A stretch of 33,144 nt of DNA. Origin: Anaerolineales bacterium (GTDB taxonomy: Bacteria > Chloroflexota > Anaerolineae > Anaerolineales > UBA4823). Under the pieces are notes generated by a model, which was not told the DNA's origin, made no database searches, and worked only from the letters and a program-made list of their open reading frames with translations. How positions within the stretch are numbered: position 1 is the first letter of the stretch; every line of letters starts with the position of its first letter. Positions 15,583 through 24,655 of this stretch are shown here, piece by piece. The position numbers were made by a program, and so were the translations under genes. The stretch is taken from contig JAFGBV010000248.1 of assembly GCA_016932955.1 (NCBI GenBank), forward strand, positions 1 through 33,144. The letters are read 5' to 3'.

Positions 15583-16834
15583 GGGCTAACCTCTGTGTTT
15601 CAATATATTCATCACCACGAATAACGTTCGATGGCATGTCTTCTTCAACCACATCGGTGCCGATCACTGCACCTGGCTCGATGATATAACCAGCAGGGAT
15701 GTGGCTATTTTTGCCTATCATTGTAAGGACAACCTCGTCTCCAGGGCTAATCCCGCCGACACGGGTATTTTCACCAATCCTAACGAGCTTATCGGTGATT
15801 GTGCGTTCCACGAGTGCATTCGCTTCAACGATCGTTCCAGTCAGCAGGATGGATTCGCGTATCAACGCGCCTGGCTTTACCAGCACCCCGGGTGAGAGCA
15901 CACTTCGCTCGACGGTTGCTCCGGGTGCAATCTCACAGCCATCACTGATCAGGCTGTTCTCGATCTTCGAGCCGTGGGCTATCCACACTGGGGGGCGCTC
16001 CTCAGTGCGGGTATGGATGATCCAGGAGCGATTGTTCAGGTCGAAAGGTGGGTTATCATCTAATTGATCCATGTGTGCATGCCAGTACGAGTTTACTGTC
16101 CCAACATCAACCCAATACTCATCATACGGGTAAGCGAAGACACGTTTTCCCTCGCTAATCAACCTGGGCAGGATATCCTTGCCAAAGTCGTGTGATGAGT
16201 TCGTGCGACCATGATCTTCCAGCAGGGCCACATTCAATACATCGGTCTTGAACAAGTATACGCCCATGTTAGCCAGGTCAGATGGTGGTTGCGCAGGCTT
16301 TTCCACAAATGCGTTGACCCGATTATCCGACTCGATGCCCACAATCCCATAGCGTGTGGCCTCTGCCATGGGGACGCGAATGGTCGCCATGGTGAGATCC
16401 GCCTCATTCCGCTGGTGATAGTCAACCATTTTGGCATAGTTCATCTCATAAATGTGATCGCCTGAGAGGATCAGAATCAGGTCTGGCGATGAGCTTTTAA
16501 TGAAGCGGAAGTTCTGCTGAACCGCATCGGCATTGCCCATGTACCAGTCTGATGCGCCGCGTGCTTTATAGGGTGTGAGGATGCGCACGCCTCCCGTCCA
16601 GTCACGATTCAGGTCCCAGGGGCCTCCGGCGCCTATATGTTCGATCAGGGAATGCGGCCGGTATTGCGCCAGGATCATTACATCGAAGATTCCTGAGTTT
16701 ACACAGTTGGATAGGGTGAAATCAATAATGCGGTATTTCCCTGCAAAAGGAACCGCAGGTTTTGTGCGTTTGGCAGTCAATGTTCCCAATCGGGAGCCTT
16801 CGCCGCCAGCCAGGATCACAGCGCGGACTTTCAT
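15572..16834 (-). CDS. glgC: glucose-1-phosphate adenylyltransferase
   Basis: This enzyme makes ADP-glucose from glucose-1-phosphate and ATP, the committed step of bacterial glycogen synthesis. The 420 residues show the N-terminal nucleotide loop A-V-I-L-A-G-G-E-G-S-R-L, the K-P-A-V-P-F-A-G-K-Y-R-I-I-D-F region, the L-S-G-D-H-I-Y catalytic segment and F-V-E-K-P for sugar binding. The C-terminal third is a left-handed beta-helix of hexapeptide repeats, usually involved in allostery and tetramer assembly. AGGAGAG precedes the ATG by about 8 bases. It lies 24 bases downstream of glgA and overlaps malQ, so one operon is likely. Confidence 0.97.
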   Translation of the reverse strand: MKVRAVILAGGEGSRLGTLTAKRTKPAVPFAGKYRIIDFTLSNCVNSGIFDVMILAQYRPHSLIEHIGAGGPWDLNRDWTGGVRILTPYKARGASDWYMGNADAVQQNFRFIKSSSPDLILILSGDHIYEMNYAKMVDYHQRNEADLTMATIRVPMAEATRYGIVGIESDNRVNAFVEKPAQPPSDLANMGVYLFKTDVLNVALLEDHGRTNSSHDFGKDILPRLISEGKRVFAYPYDEYWVDVGTVNSYWHAHMDQLDDNPPFDLNNRSWIIHTRTEERPPVWIAHGSKIENSLISDGCEIAPGATVERSVLSPGVLVKPGALIRESILLTGTIVEANALVERTITDKLVRIGENTRVGGISPGDEVVLTMIGKNSHIPAGYIIEPGAVIGTDVVEEDMPSNVIRGDEYIETQRLAHEV

Positions 16835-16858
16835 ATCGTCTTCTCTCCTATTGCTTAC

Positions 16859-18349
16859 CTATTTCTGCACCAGTTCCTGGTACAGTTTTAGATATTCGCG
16901 GGCGGAGCGTTCCCATGAAAAATCCTGCCCCATCCCGCGCTGTATAAGCTCTCTCCACTTTTGTTGGTCAGAAAATACTTCCATTGCTCGCAGGATTGCC
17001 TCTGCCAGGGCCTCGGATGTGGCATCCTGGAATAAAAATCCGGTACTGAACTTTGAATCATGATAGTCACGGATCGTATCGCGCAACCCGCCTGTTGCCC
17101 GACCGATCGGCACACAGCCATAGCGCAATGCGATCATTTGGGTGAGCCCGCAGGGTTCGTAACGCGAGGGGATCAATAAAGCATCTGCGCTGGCAAATAT
17201 CCGGCGGCTCAGGCGTCCATCAAAACGGATCACAGCCCGCACTTGTTCGGGGAAATTTTCCTCCATCTGGCGGGCGCTCTCTTCTATCTCTGGTTTCCCG
17301 ATTCCCAGGAAAATGATCTGGATGACTCTCCCTTTGCTTGAGAGGATCAGGTGGCGTAGTGCTTCAAAGGCCAGATCCAACCCCTTTTGATAATCCATGC
17401 GCCCAATGATTGCCAGGAGGAGGCGTTGCGGGTTTACCTCGAGGCCAAATTCTTTTTGCAGGGCTAGTTTATTATTGATGCGGTCTTCGAGACTGGATGC
17501 GTTATAGCAGGTTGCCAGGTTAGGGTCATTGCTTGGATCCCATCGCATGGTGTCGATGCCATTTAAAATACCGGTCACAGAATCTGCTCTGGTGCGCAGG
17601 AAATCGTGCAGCCCAAGGCCGAATTCGGGCGTGAAAATTTCCTGGGCATAGGTTGGCGAGACGGTGACAATATGGTCGGCAGTGAGCAATCCTAATGGCA
17701 GTGGCAGGTGTTGTGCCCACTCCGGCAGGTGAAAATCATATGCTGGCGGGAGATCGAAGGCCTCCAGCGCGGGACCTGCGCCAATTCCCAGGCCTGGAAG
17801 GTTATGCAAGGTCAGGATTGAAGAGGTGTATTTATAAAAGCTGTCGCAGGGGCGGCGGATGGCGAGCGAGTAAATTGCTGCCGCGGTAGTCCAATCGTTT
17901 ACATGTAGGATGTGAGGCGGCCAGTGAAGTGCTCGAGCGAGTTCCAGAGCAGCCAGGGAAAAGAAGGTGTACTTATGGCCATCGCTTGCAGAGTCATCTG
18001 AATAGATTGGTCCATCCGGCGAGATAGGAGGCCCGGAAACCAGGTAAACTGGTAAGCCATGTAACACCGTAGTGAATACTTCAACTGGAATTGACCCAGA
18101 TGCATGCGGTATGCTGTATGATGCTGCGCGACGAAGATCATAAAGATCGCGCCGGATAGCTCCATGGAAAGGGATGACCAGGCGGATATCCAATACGCCT
18201 TTGCCAGTTCCGCTGAGTGACGGAATAGGGGGAATGAGGGTGAGAGCTTGGGGCAGCGACCCGGCAACATCGCCTAAGCCGCCCACTTTGATCAATGGTT
18301 CGGCCTCTGCAGCGACGAAAAGCACACGCAGGCGCATTGGAAGATTCAT
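16859..18349 (-). CDS. glgA: glycogen synthase (ADP-glucose), GT5
   Basis: This enzyme elongates alpha-1,4-glucan from ADP-glucose. From the chosen ATG it is about 496 residues, normal for GlgA. Visible are the N-terminal V-L-F-V-A-A-E-A-E-P..K-V-G-G-L-G-D-V ADP-glucose loop, the central G-R-M-D-Y-Q-K-G-L-D motif and the C-terminal P-S-R-Y-E-P-C-G-L-T-Q-M-I-A-L-R-Y-G..T-G-G-L-R-D-T-I signature with the catalytic Glu. Start is uncertain: GTG 18355, ATG 18349 and ATG 18337 are all in frame and none has a ribosome site. A TAAAAT at 18384-18379 on the minus strand is a possible -10. It heads the glgA-glgC-malQ unit and is divergent from the GH57 gene. Confidence 0.95.
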   Translation of the reverse strand: MNLPMRLRVLFVAAEAEPLIKVGGLGDVAGSLPQALTLIPPIPSLSGTGKGVLDIRLVIPFHGAIRRDLYDLRRAASYSIPHASGSIPVEVFTTVLHGLPVYLVSGPPISPDGPIYSDDSASDGHKYTFFSLAALELARALHWPPHILHVNDWTTAAAIYSLAIRRPCDSFYKYTSSILTLHNLPGLGIGAGPALEAFDLPPAYDFHLPEWAQHLPLPLGLLTADHIVTVSPTYAQEIFTPEFGLGLHDFLRTRADSVTGILNGIDTMRWDPSNDPNLATCYNASSLEDRINNKLALQKEFGLEVNPQRLLLAIIGRMDYQKGLDLAFEALRHLILSSKGRVIQIIFLGIGKPEIEESARQMEENFPEQVRAVIRFDGRLSRRIFASADALLIPSRYEPCGLTQMIALRYGCVPIGRATGGLRDTIRDYHDSKFSTGFLFQDATSEALAEAILRAMEVFSDQQKWRELIQRGMGQDFSWERSAREYLKLYQELVQK

Positions 18350-18423
18350 AAGCACACTTTTGGTGAAGATATGTATCTATTTTACACGAAAAGTCATCCA
18401 CATGATTAGCCAAGATTTCTGAG

Positions 18424-18449
18424 CGATCCGATGACTGTTCACCGGATCG
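18424..18449. repeat. inverted repeat in the glgA/GH57 divergent promoter region
   Basis: CGATCCG (18424-18430) and CGGATCG (18443-18449) form a perfect 7-bp inverted repeat with a 12-base centre, midway between the divergent glgA and GH57 starts. There is no T-run on either side to suggest a terminator, so an operator for a dimeric regulator is possible. Confidence 0.4.
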
Positions 18450-18539
18450 GAAAATAGGAAGGATGTCACTTGCGGTTTTCGGAAATTTGAGGCAAACTTA
18501 AGCGTCTATTACAACATAGTTCGATTGATTCCAAAACCA

Positions 18540-19982
18540 ATGACATTACGCTCGCTCTGCATTCACGGTCATTTCTACCAACCACCCCGGGAAGATCCTC
18601 TTACAAGCCTGATCCCGCAAGAAGCAGGATGTGCGCCCTATCCAAATTGGAATGAGCGCATCCATTCCGAGTGCTACCGGCCCAATGCTGAATTGGGCAA
18701 CTTCGAGCGTATCAGTTTTAATATTGGCCCGACCCTTTGCACCTGGATGGTAACTCATGACCCCGAAGCCTGCCGGCTGATTGTTGCGCAAGATCGCGCC
18801 AACCTCAAACGGTATGGGGTGGGTAATGCCATTGGACAGGCATACAACCATACCATTCTGCCCCTGGCCTCCCGCCAGGATAAAGTCACTCAGGTCGCCT
18901 GGGGGATCGCTGATTTTGAGCATCATTTTGGGCGCAAACCAGAAGGAATGTGGCTTCCTGAAACTGCTGCCGATCTGGAAACGCTGAGTGTCCTGGCAGA
19001 ACAGGGGATTCGTTTCACTATTCTAGCGCCCTGGCAAGCGCGTTGTGACCAGCTTGATCCTACCGAACCCTATCGTGTTACCCTTCCTGATGGATCCGAT
19101 ATCACGGTATTCTTTTACCATCGCGAATTGAGCACGGGTATCAGTTTCAATCCAGTCTGGACAACGAACGCTGACGGTTTTGTGCGCTCGGAACTTCTCG
19201 CCAGTTTCAACCCAGAGAAATATCAAAATAATGAACCTCAGATGGTGCTGATTGCCTCCGATGGGGAATTATACGGGCATCACCAGCCATTTCGCGACCG
19301 TTTCCTGGCTCACCTGGTGAACGGGGCCAGCACAGGGGTGGGGCTAGGCTACACATTCCCGGCCTTGTGGCTCAGGGAAAATGCCAACTGGATGTTCCCG
19401 CGACGCAGTGTGGAAATTATGGATAAAACATCCTGGTCTTGCCACCACGGTGTCTTGCGCTGGATGGGCGAATGCGCCTGCACCCCTGGCGATGGTCGCT
19501 GGAAGGCTTACTTGCGGCAGACATTCAATCATCTGGCTGACTCTCTGGATGAGCTCTATTTGGGCGCGCTACGAGGCTTGGCGGTGGACCCCTGGCAATT
19601 GCGCAACCGATATATTTATGTGATTCAGGGCCGGATCTCGCTACGGGATCTCTTAGCCGAACTGGCTGGAAAATTCGTGGAAGGGGATCAATTTGAGCGC
19701 ATCCGTCTGCTCTTGATGGCGCAATGGGAGCGCCAGCGCATGTTCACATCTTGTGGGTGGTTCTTTGATGATTTCTCTCGTATTGAGCCGCGCAATAATG
19801 TTGCTTATGCTGCGCAAGCAGTGCGCCTGGCGCGCCTGGCAACCGGTGTCGATCTGGCGCCCAGGGTACGCGAAGATCTGAAGCGCGTCATCAGCCACCA
19901 GTCAGGCCTGCGAGGCGACATGGTCTTTGAGCGGCATCTGAGTCGTGCTGAACAGCTGGCAACAAGCACAAATCCAATATAG
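18540..19982 (+). CDS. glycoside hydrolase family 57, DUF3536-type, compact
   Basis: This 480-residue protein starts with the C-I-H-G-H-F-Y-Q-P-P-R-E-D signature of GH57/DUF3536 proteins, followed by N-E-R-I-H-S-E-C-Y-R-P-N-A, R-I-S-F-N-I-G-P-T-L and A-Y-N-H-T-I-L-P-L. The GH57 nucleophile is expected at Glu in G-M-W-L-P-E-T-A and the acid/base at Asp in I-A-S-D-G-E-L-Y-G-H-H. Members act on alpha-glucans; the exact reaction of this subgroup is not known to me. From memory, relatives with a full DUF3536 C-terminal domain are clearly longer, so this is a shortened form with the catalytic part intact. I chose ATG 18540 over an in-frame TTG at 18525; neither has a clear ribosome site. Its position back-to-back with glgA-glgC-malQ supports a role in glycogen turnover. 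Confidence 0.85.
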   Translation: MTLRSLCIHGHFYQPPREDPLTSLIPQEAGCAPYPNWNERIHSECYRPNAELGNFERISFNIGPTLCTWMVTHDPEACRLIVAQDRANLKRYGVGNAIGQAYNHTILPLASRQDKVTQVAWGIADFEHHFGRKPEGMWLPETAADLETLSVLAEQGIRFTILAPWQARCDQLDPTEPYRVTLPDGSDITVFFYHRELSTGISFNPVWTTNADGFVRSELLASFNPEKYQNNEPQMVLIASDGELYGHHQPFRDRFLAHLVNGASTGVGLGYTFPALWLRENANWMFPRRSVEIMDKTSWSCHHGVLRWMGECACTPGDGRWKAYLRQTFNHLADSLDELYLGALRGLAVDPWQLRNRYIYVIQGRISLRDLLAELAGKFVEGDQFERIRLLLMAQWERQRMFTSCGWFFDDFSRIEPRNNVAYAAQAVRLARLATGVDLAPRVREDLKRVISHQSGLRGDMVFERHLSRAEQLATSTNPI

Positions 19983-20007
19983 GCTCACTTTCTCTCCCAA
20001 AATCTGC

Positions 20008-20013
20008 TAAAAT
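20008..20013 (+). promoter_or_regulatory. extended -10 element of the degV promoter
   Basis: TGC directly before TAAAAT gives an extended -10, with a start expected near 20020. That leaves a 5' leader of about 75 bases containing a second, strong ribosome site (20041-20047). Confidence 0.45.
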
Positions 20014-20095
20014 AGAATCAGAATCGATCGGAAAATTCGCAAGGAGGATGCTTGGCAAACGGATATTTTGCTGAACATCCACAAGTGAGGGCCTT

Positions 20096-20962
20096 ATGTC
20101 GAAAATTGCGGTATTGACTGATTCGTGTGCAAGTATTCCTGAGCAGTTGATTGAGGATTTGAAGATTCACTGGGTAGCCTACTACATTCACCGTGGTCAG
20201 GAAGTGTTGCGTGATCTGGTTTCGATTCAACGTGAGGAATTTCTGGATTGGCTGATTACGGCGAAAACACTCCCTACTACCGCCAGCCCCGGACCAGGTG
20301 ACTACCTGACGGCTTATGAAAACCTGGCGGCGCAGGGATATGATCAGGTTGTCAGTATCCACATGACCTCCAAGGGTAGCGGCGCTTACCAGGCGGCGAC
20401 GGTTGCCAGATCCATGCTGAATGAACGTCTACCGCACCTGCGGGTTGAAGTAGTGGATACCTTGAATGTCTCGCTATGCCAGGGATGGATGGTGATCGAG
20501 GCCGCACGGGCTGCGCTGTCCGGCATGGATCTGGAAGCCATATTGGCAATCATCAAACGTATGATCCCGGTGGCGCGCATGATCCAGACGGCGGACACAT
20601 TGAAATATCTTTACATGGGGGGGAGGATTGGAATGGCAAAACGCCTGGCGGGAACCATCTTGAATATCAAGCCCCTGATTGGGATGCGGGATGGCGTGAT
20701 CGTGCCCTTGGGGCAGGCGCGCTCCCGTAACCGGGCTTATCAGATGATGGTTGATCTGATCGTACAGGCAGTCGGCGTCGGTGGAAGAATCAAGATCGCC
20801 TACGTGCATGCCGGTGCCCGGGAAGAGGTGGAAAAGATCAAGAACCTGGTGGAACAACGCCTCGAAATTGTGGAGTCCTTCTTTGCCGAGCTCTCGCCTG
20901 CCCTGGCAGTGCATACCGGGCCGGGAACTGCTGGTCTGTGCTACTATCCTCCAGAAGCCTGA
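20096..20962 (+). CDS. DegV family fatty-acid-binding protein
   Basis: This 288-residue protein is full length for the DegV family. It starts with K-I-A-V-L-T-D-S-C-A-S-I-P and has the T-T-A-S-P-G-P-G-D-Y segment, the I-H-M-T-S-K-G-S-G-A-Y-Q-A-A segment around the bound carboxylate, and a Y-L-Y-M-G-G-R-I-G region. DegV proteins bind one fatty acid; in FakB members they present it to the FakA kinase for acyl-phosphate formation. No FakA gene is in the window, so the partner is unknown. AGGG before the ATG is a weak ribosome site, and a much stronger AAGGAGG sits 48 bases upstream before a short overlapping frame. A bidirectional terminator follows. Confidence 0.92.
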   Translation: MSKIAVLTDSCASIPEQLIEDLKIHWVAYYIHRGQEVLRDLVSIQREEFLDWLITAKTLPTTASPGPGDYLTAYENLAAQGYDQVVSIHMTSKGSGAYQAATVARSMLNERLPHLRVEVVDTLNVSLCQGWMVIEAARAALSGMDLEAILAIIKRMIPVARMIQTADTLKYLYMGGRIGMAKRLAGTILNIKPLIGMRDGVIVPLGQARSRNRAYQMMVDLIVQAVGVGGRIKIAYVHAGAREEVEKIKNLVEQRLEIVESFFAELSPALAVHTGPGTAGLCYYPPEA

Positions 20963-20979
20963 TCAAAGTGGGCGAAAAT

Positions 20980-21017
20980 AAAACTGGGCGTGACATGAAC
21001 TGCACCGCCCAGTTTTT
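20980..21017. terminator. bidirectional terminator between degV and the GH13 gene
   Basis: AAAACTGGGCG (20980-20990) pairs perfectly with CGCCCAGTTTT (21006-21016). The plus strand continues with T-rich sequence, and the minus strand reads TTTTATTTT after the stem, so both convergent genes can terminate here. Confidence 0.88.
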
Positions 21018-21042
21018 GCTGTCTGTACAGGCGCCAGTGTTC

Positions 21043-24000
21043 TTACACTGCTTCTAATAGTCTCTCAAGCTGGTAGCCTGATTCTTGCGCAGCCCGCAGG
21101 AGACGCCGCACTATGTCGTAGCAATCGTTGATTTCTTTGGCTACTGTTCCGGGCTCTTTTTCTTGACTGCATAGCTCGATCGTTGCTGTTGTAAATAGCC
21201 ACCAGGTGAGCTCATCAAAGGCTTCCTGATTGAACCACAGTACATCCTGGTAACGATTAACCCCCAAGAAGTTTTGTGCCTGATGATCAGCCAGCAAGGA
21301 TTGCATGAAGAACTGGAGTGGTTTCCCGGCAGTTTTCGATTCAACAAGCGCACTGGTTAACCGATGCGTGGTGAGCAGCTTGATGATATGAATTGCCCGC
21401 CATGCGGCGCGTTCATCCAAACCCAGATCCATCAACGCGCCAGCGATGATCTTGTTGAGAAGCCATTCATCGATCCACGAGCGGCTGATCTCTTGTGCTT
21501 CTGGCTCCGAAACAGCCATTCCCAGCCTGTGGGTGAATGCCCATGCCAGCAATGTCCCCCATAGGATTGCTGCCCCGCTGGCAAAATCCAATGTCTTTTC
21601 TTTACTCAGATCCCCTCCGTCTGGGGAAAGGGTATCAACCGGGTAAGGTGAGTTGCCGAGATACTGGATTGCCTGGCGATACTTGCGTGAGCGGGGCAGG
21701 GGGAATCGATCAGCCAGGATGGGTAGTTGGATAATGACCCCCAGTGTCTGTTTCATGCTCGCCGCGATACCTGCTGCATCTCCGCTCCCTTGCGTAAGTT
21801 GCACGATCTCACTGAGCAGGCGGGCGGCTTTGTCTTCCGCCTCTTCTAGTATCGCCTCTGGCTGATGTTCACCAAGCACTTCCGGAGTCGCTTTTCCAGC
21901 CTGTAGCCGGTTTGTGATCACCCAACGGAAGAAGCCCGCATTGACCAGCTCGCGGAAAGGCCCATGTACAGGCTGCAGGAAGATCTCTTTGAGCGCCTCG
22001 TCAATGCTGGGCACACCGCGTCCGTTCAGATAACGCGCCAGGTTGGCATACTGGTGCCACTCGTTGTCCTGCACTTGCCGGAAGTCAACAAATACGTGAT
22101 ACTTATAAGCCTCGAGCTCGATGTACAACCCCTTCTCAAAGGTTTCTCGATCATTGCGGATATATTCCAACCCGCTGATTTGATCTCGGAAAATGCAGAA
22201 GACAGACTCTGCATTCTCCAAGCCCAGACCTTCGCCGAGAATACGTTGGGTCAATGCGCGCTCTCCATCACTGCTTTTTACGGAATAAGCAGATGATTTG
22301 TGAATCCAGCCGCGTGCAGTGGCAAACTTGTTGTGATAAATCACCAGCGAGCGCTCATGACCAGATCGGTTTGAGTATGCGAACACATCTTCATTCACAC
22401 TGCCATCCGTGGTGAAGAAATCATAGAGCAGGAAATCGCGCACCTCGGCAAACAGGTATCGCTTACGCAGCAAGGGGAAGATCTCCCGCTCGTGGCGTTC
22501 CACTAAATAAGGATCAGGATGTTCGTCCCAATATGCTCGCCGATATTCCATCCCATATTTCTCGGTGAATCCCTCAATCTGCCCGTGACCAAACATGGGC
22601 AGCCCGGGCAAGGTAGCCATCATGAGGCAAATACCAAAGTATTTGTCGCCCTTCCCAAATTGATCCACGGCGGTGCGCTCGTCTGGATTGTTCATAAAGT
22701 TGACATAGCGCTTCAGGATTTCCGGATCAAACTCCAGCGTGTTTTTCATCACCAGCCGGTATTCGGCATTCTTTTCATCTCGCAGCATGTTCATGAAAGC
22801 GCTGTTATAGACGCGGTGCATGCCTAGTGTGCGCACAAAGTAACCTTCCATCAACCAGAAAGCCTCCGCAAGGAGCAGGGTATCGGGCACTTCCTGTGCC
22901 ACACGGTCGACGACTTCACGCCAGAATTCAACCGGGATGGCAGCATCAAACTGCTCTCGCGTCAGCCCGTGTTCGGCGCGCGAGGGAATGGCCCCGCCCG
23001 AGCCTGGCTCAGGATACCAGAGGCGCTGGAAGTGCTTCTTAGCCAGGGTCATGGCGGCATCAAAGCGAATCACGGGGAATTTGCGCGCAACCTGCAAGAT
23101 GGTCTGGATCACAGCTTCACGCACTTCTGGCATCAGGTAGTTCAATTGCGCAGTATCATTCCAGGGCATTGAAGTGCCATCATTACCGTGATAGATATAC
23201 TTGGTATTTCCATTCCAGAAATCCACGCGCTTGAATACGACGGCTGCATCTGTGTTGTCGAAATAATGATCTTCGATATAAATCCCTACACGCTCATCCC
23301 AGGAAAGATTGGGACCATTGAAAGTGTAAGATGGAAACGGGCTGTAATCCAGGGAGATGAACCAATCCGGATGTTCCACAACCCAGCGAGAATCGATCCC
23401 CATATGGTTGGGAACCATATCCGATGCTAAGCGTAAGCCGCGCTGCCAGGCGCGCTTGTGAAGAGATTGATAAGCTTCCTCTCCCCCCAGATCAGAAGCA
23501 ATCTGGTAATCGAAGAGCGAGTAAGCAGAGGCCACTGCATCGGGATTGCCGCGCAATTGCTTGATGCGTTTGGATGCCTGGCTGCGCTCCCACAATCCAA
23601 TCAGCCATAACCCAGAGAATCCCCAGCGTGCCAGCGCATCCAGCTCTTCCTCCGGGATTTGATCCAGGCGGTGGATATGTTGCTGGTATTTCTTTGATAT
23701 TTGATCCAGCCAAACATAGGCGTTTTTTGCCAGCAGAACCAGGGAAGGCATCCAATCCTTATCCGGGCTAAAACGTTCGGGCTCAATTTCCTGCCCGGTG
23801 AAGTCGTATACGCGGGCGGGACCGGGACCGAGGAAGATTGCCTTTTCTTCCTCTTTTACCAGATCCAGGCTGCTCAGCAAGCGGTAAAGATATTTCCCCA
23901 GCAGGGTGCTCCAGCGTTGGCGCATAAATTCGAGCTGCCCGGTGAGCGAGTGCGGAAAAGCCAATGCCGGGGCGCGCAGGAAATCGATCAAATTTTGATT

Positions 24001-24612
24001 GTCGGGACCAAATACCGGTTGGGTATCAAAGAATGCTCGCAGCAATACGGGAAAACGTGGGTAAACTGTATCTTTTACCAAACCACTGTCATCGAAGAGC
24101 TCTTGATAAGGGGCAAAGGCCGGGTTGGCGTTTTCCAGCCACAACGTCAGCAATTCTTCCAGGATGATTTGCCGGTTTGGCACTCCGCCGCTTTCCCCTT
24201 CAAAATAATCTTCCAGGCTTTGTTTGCCCCGGTAAGCAGCAACGGGTGGAAATTCCTGGGCAAAGCGCAGCAGCATCTGGTCAACCACCTCATTGCCCAA
24301 CATGCCGTAGAGCCAATCCAGCGCTTCTCGCATCACATGGGTGTTACGCTGTTGGCGGTATTGTTCGATTGCCAGGTGCAATATTTCATCCACTAATCCC
24401 ATCGCGTTGATCTGTCCTGCGCGGATCGCCCGCTCTGGAAAATTGACTAAGTCGCGCTGGGCATTCATCTTTTGTGCGAATAGGCGCGCAGCATGGAAAT
24501 TGGTGAAAATGACATTCCCGCTCTGGCTGAAAAGCGCATCATCAAATTGATAGCGATCGCGCGACTGTCTAGAGATATGAAATTCCATGATTTTGAGCGG
24601 GTTTATGTGCAT
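21043..24612 (-). CDS. large multidomain GH13 alpha-amylase family protein
   Basis: This 1189-residue protein has a helical N-terminal region of about 320 residues with no domain I recognise. A GH13 TIM barrel (about 320-700) follows, then about 450 further residues that include a probable beta domain and helical tail. GH13 landmarks are D-M-V-P-N-H (398-403), nucleophile Asp518 in V-I-R-F-D-A-A, acid/base Glu583 in L-L-L-A-E-A-F, and Asp644 in N-F-M-N-N-P-D-E. The usual His before that last Asp is Pro here. It probably acts on alpha-glucans in the cytoplasm, as no signal peptide is visible. GGAGG before ATG 24612 (8-base gap) decides the start; a longer in-frame extension to 24837 lies inside the kinase gene and is rejected. 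It is the last gene after the phosphatase and kinase genes, 43 bases downstream of the kinase stop. Confidence 0.85.
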   Translation of the reverse strand: MHINPLKIMEFHISRQSRDRYQFDDALFSQSGNVIFTNFHAARLFAQKMNAQRDLVNFPERAIRAGQINAMGLVDEILHLAIEQYRQQRNTHVMREALDWLYGMLGNEVVDQMLLRFAQEFPPVAAYRGKQSLEDYFEGESGGVPNRQIILEELLTLWLENANPAFAPYQELFDDSGLVKDTVYPRFPVLLRAFFDTQPVFGPDNQNLIDFLRAPALAFPHSLTGQLEFMRQRWSTLLGKYLYRLLSSLDLVKEEEKAIFLGPGPARVYDFTGQEIEPERFSPDKDWMPSLVLLAKNAYVWLDQISKKYQQHIHRLDQIPEEELDALARWGFSGLWLIGLWERSQASKRIKQLRGNPDAVASAYSLFDYQIASDLGGEEAYQSLHKRAWQRGLRLASDMVPNHMGIDSRWVVEHPDWFISLDYSPFPSYTFNGPNLSWDERVGIYIEDHYFDNTDAAVVFKRVDFWNGNTKYIYHGNDGTSMPWNDTAQLNYLMPEVREAVIQTILQVARKFPVIRFDAAMTLAKKHFQRLWYPEPGSGGAIPSRAEHGLTREQFDAAIPVEFWREVVDRVAQEVPDTLLLAEAFWLMEGYFVRTLGMHRVYNSAFMNMLRDEKNAEYRLVMKNTLEFDPEILKRYVNFMNNPDERTAVDQFGKGDKYFGICLMMATLPGLPMFGHGQIEGFTEKYGMEYRRAYWDEHPDPYLVERHEREIFPLLRKRYLFAEVRDFLLYDFFTTDGSVNEDVFAYSNRSGHERSLVIYHNKFATARGWIHKSSAYSVKSSDGERALTQRILGEGLGLENAESVFCIFRDQISGLEYIRNDRETFEKGLYIELEAYKYHVFVDFRQVQDNEWHQYANLARYLNGRGVPSIDEALKEIFLQPVHGPFRELVNAGFFRWVITNRLQAGKATPEVLGEHQPEAILEEAEDKAARLLSEIVQLTQGSGDAAGIAASMKQTLGVIIQLPILADRFPLPRSRKYRQAIQYLGNSPYPVDTLSPDGGDLSKEKTLDFASGAAILWGTLLAWAFTHRLGMAVSEPEAQEISRSWIDEWLLNKIIAGALMDLGLDERAAWRAIHIIKLLTTHRLTSALVESKTAGKPLQFFMQSLLADHQAQNFLGVNRYQDVLWFNQEAFDELTWWLFTTATIELCSQEKEPGTVAKEINDCYDIVRRLLRAAQESGYQLERLLEAV

Positions 24613-24655
24613 GATTTGATCCTCCAGGGTGTAATTGTACCCTTTCTTTCTACTT

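Noticed and set aside
18424..18460. Terminator at the glgA/GH57 inverted repeat
   Set aside because: Neither strand has a T-run after the stem, and no gene ends there.
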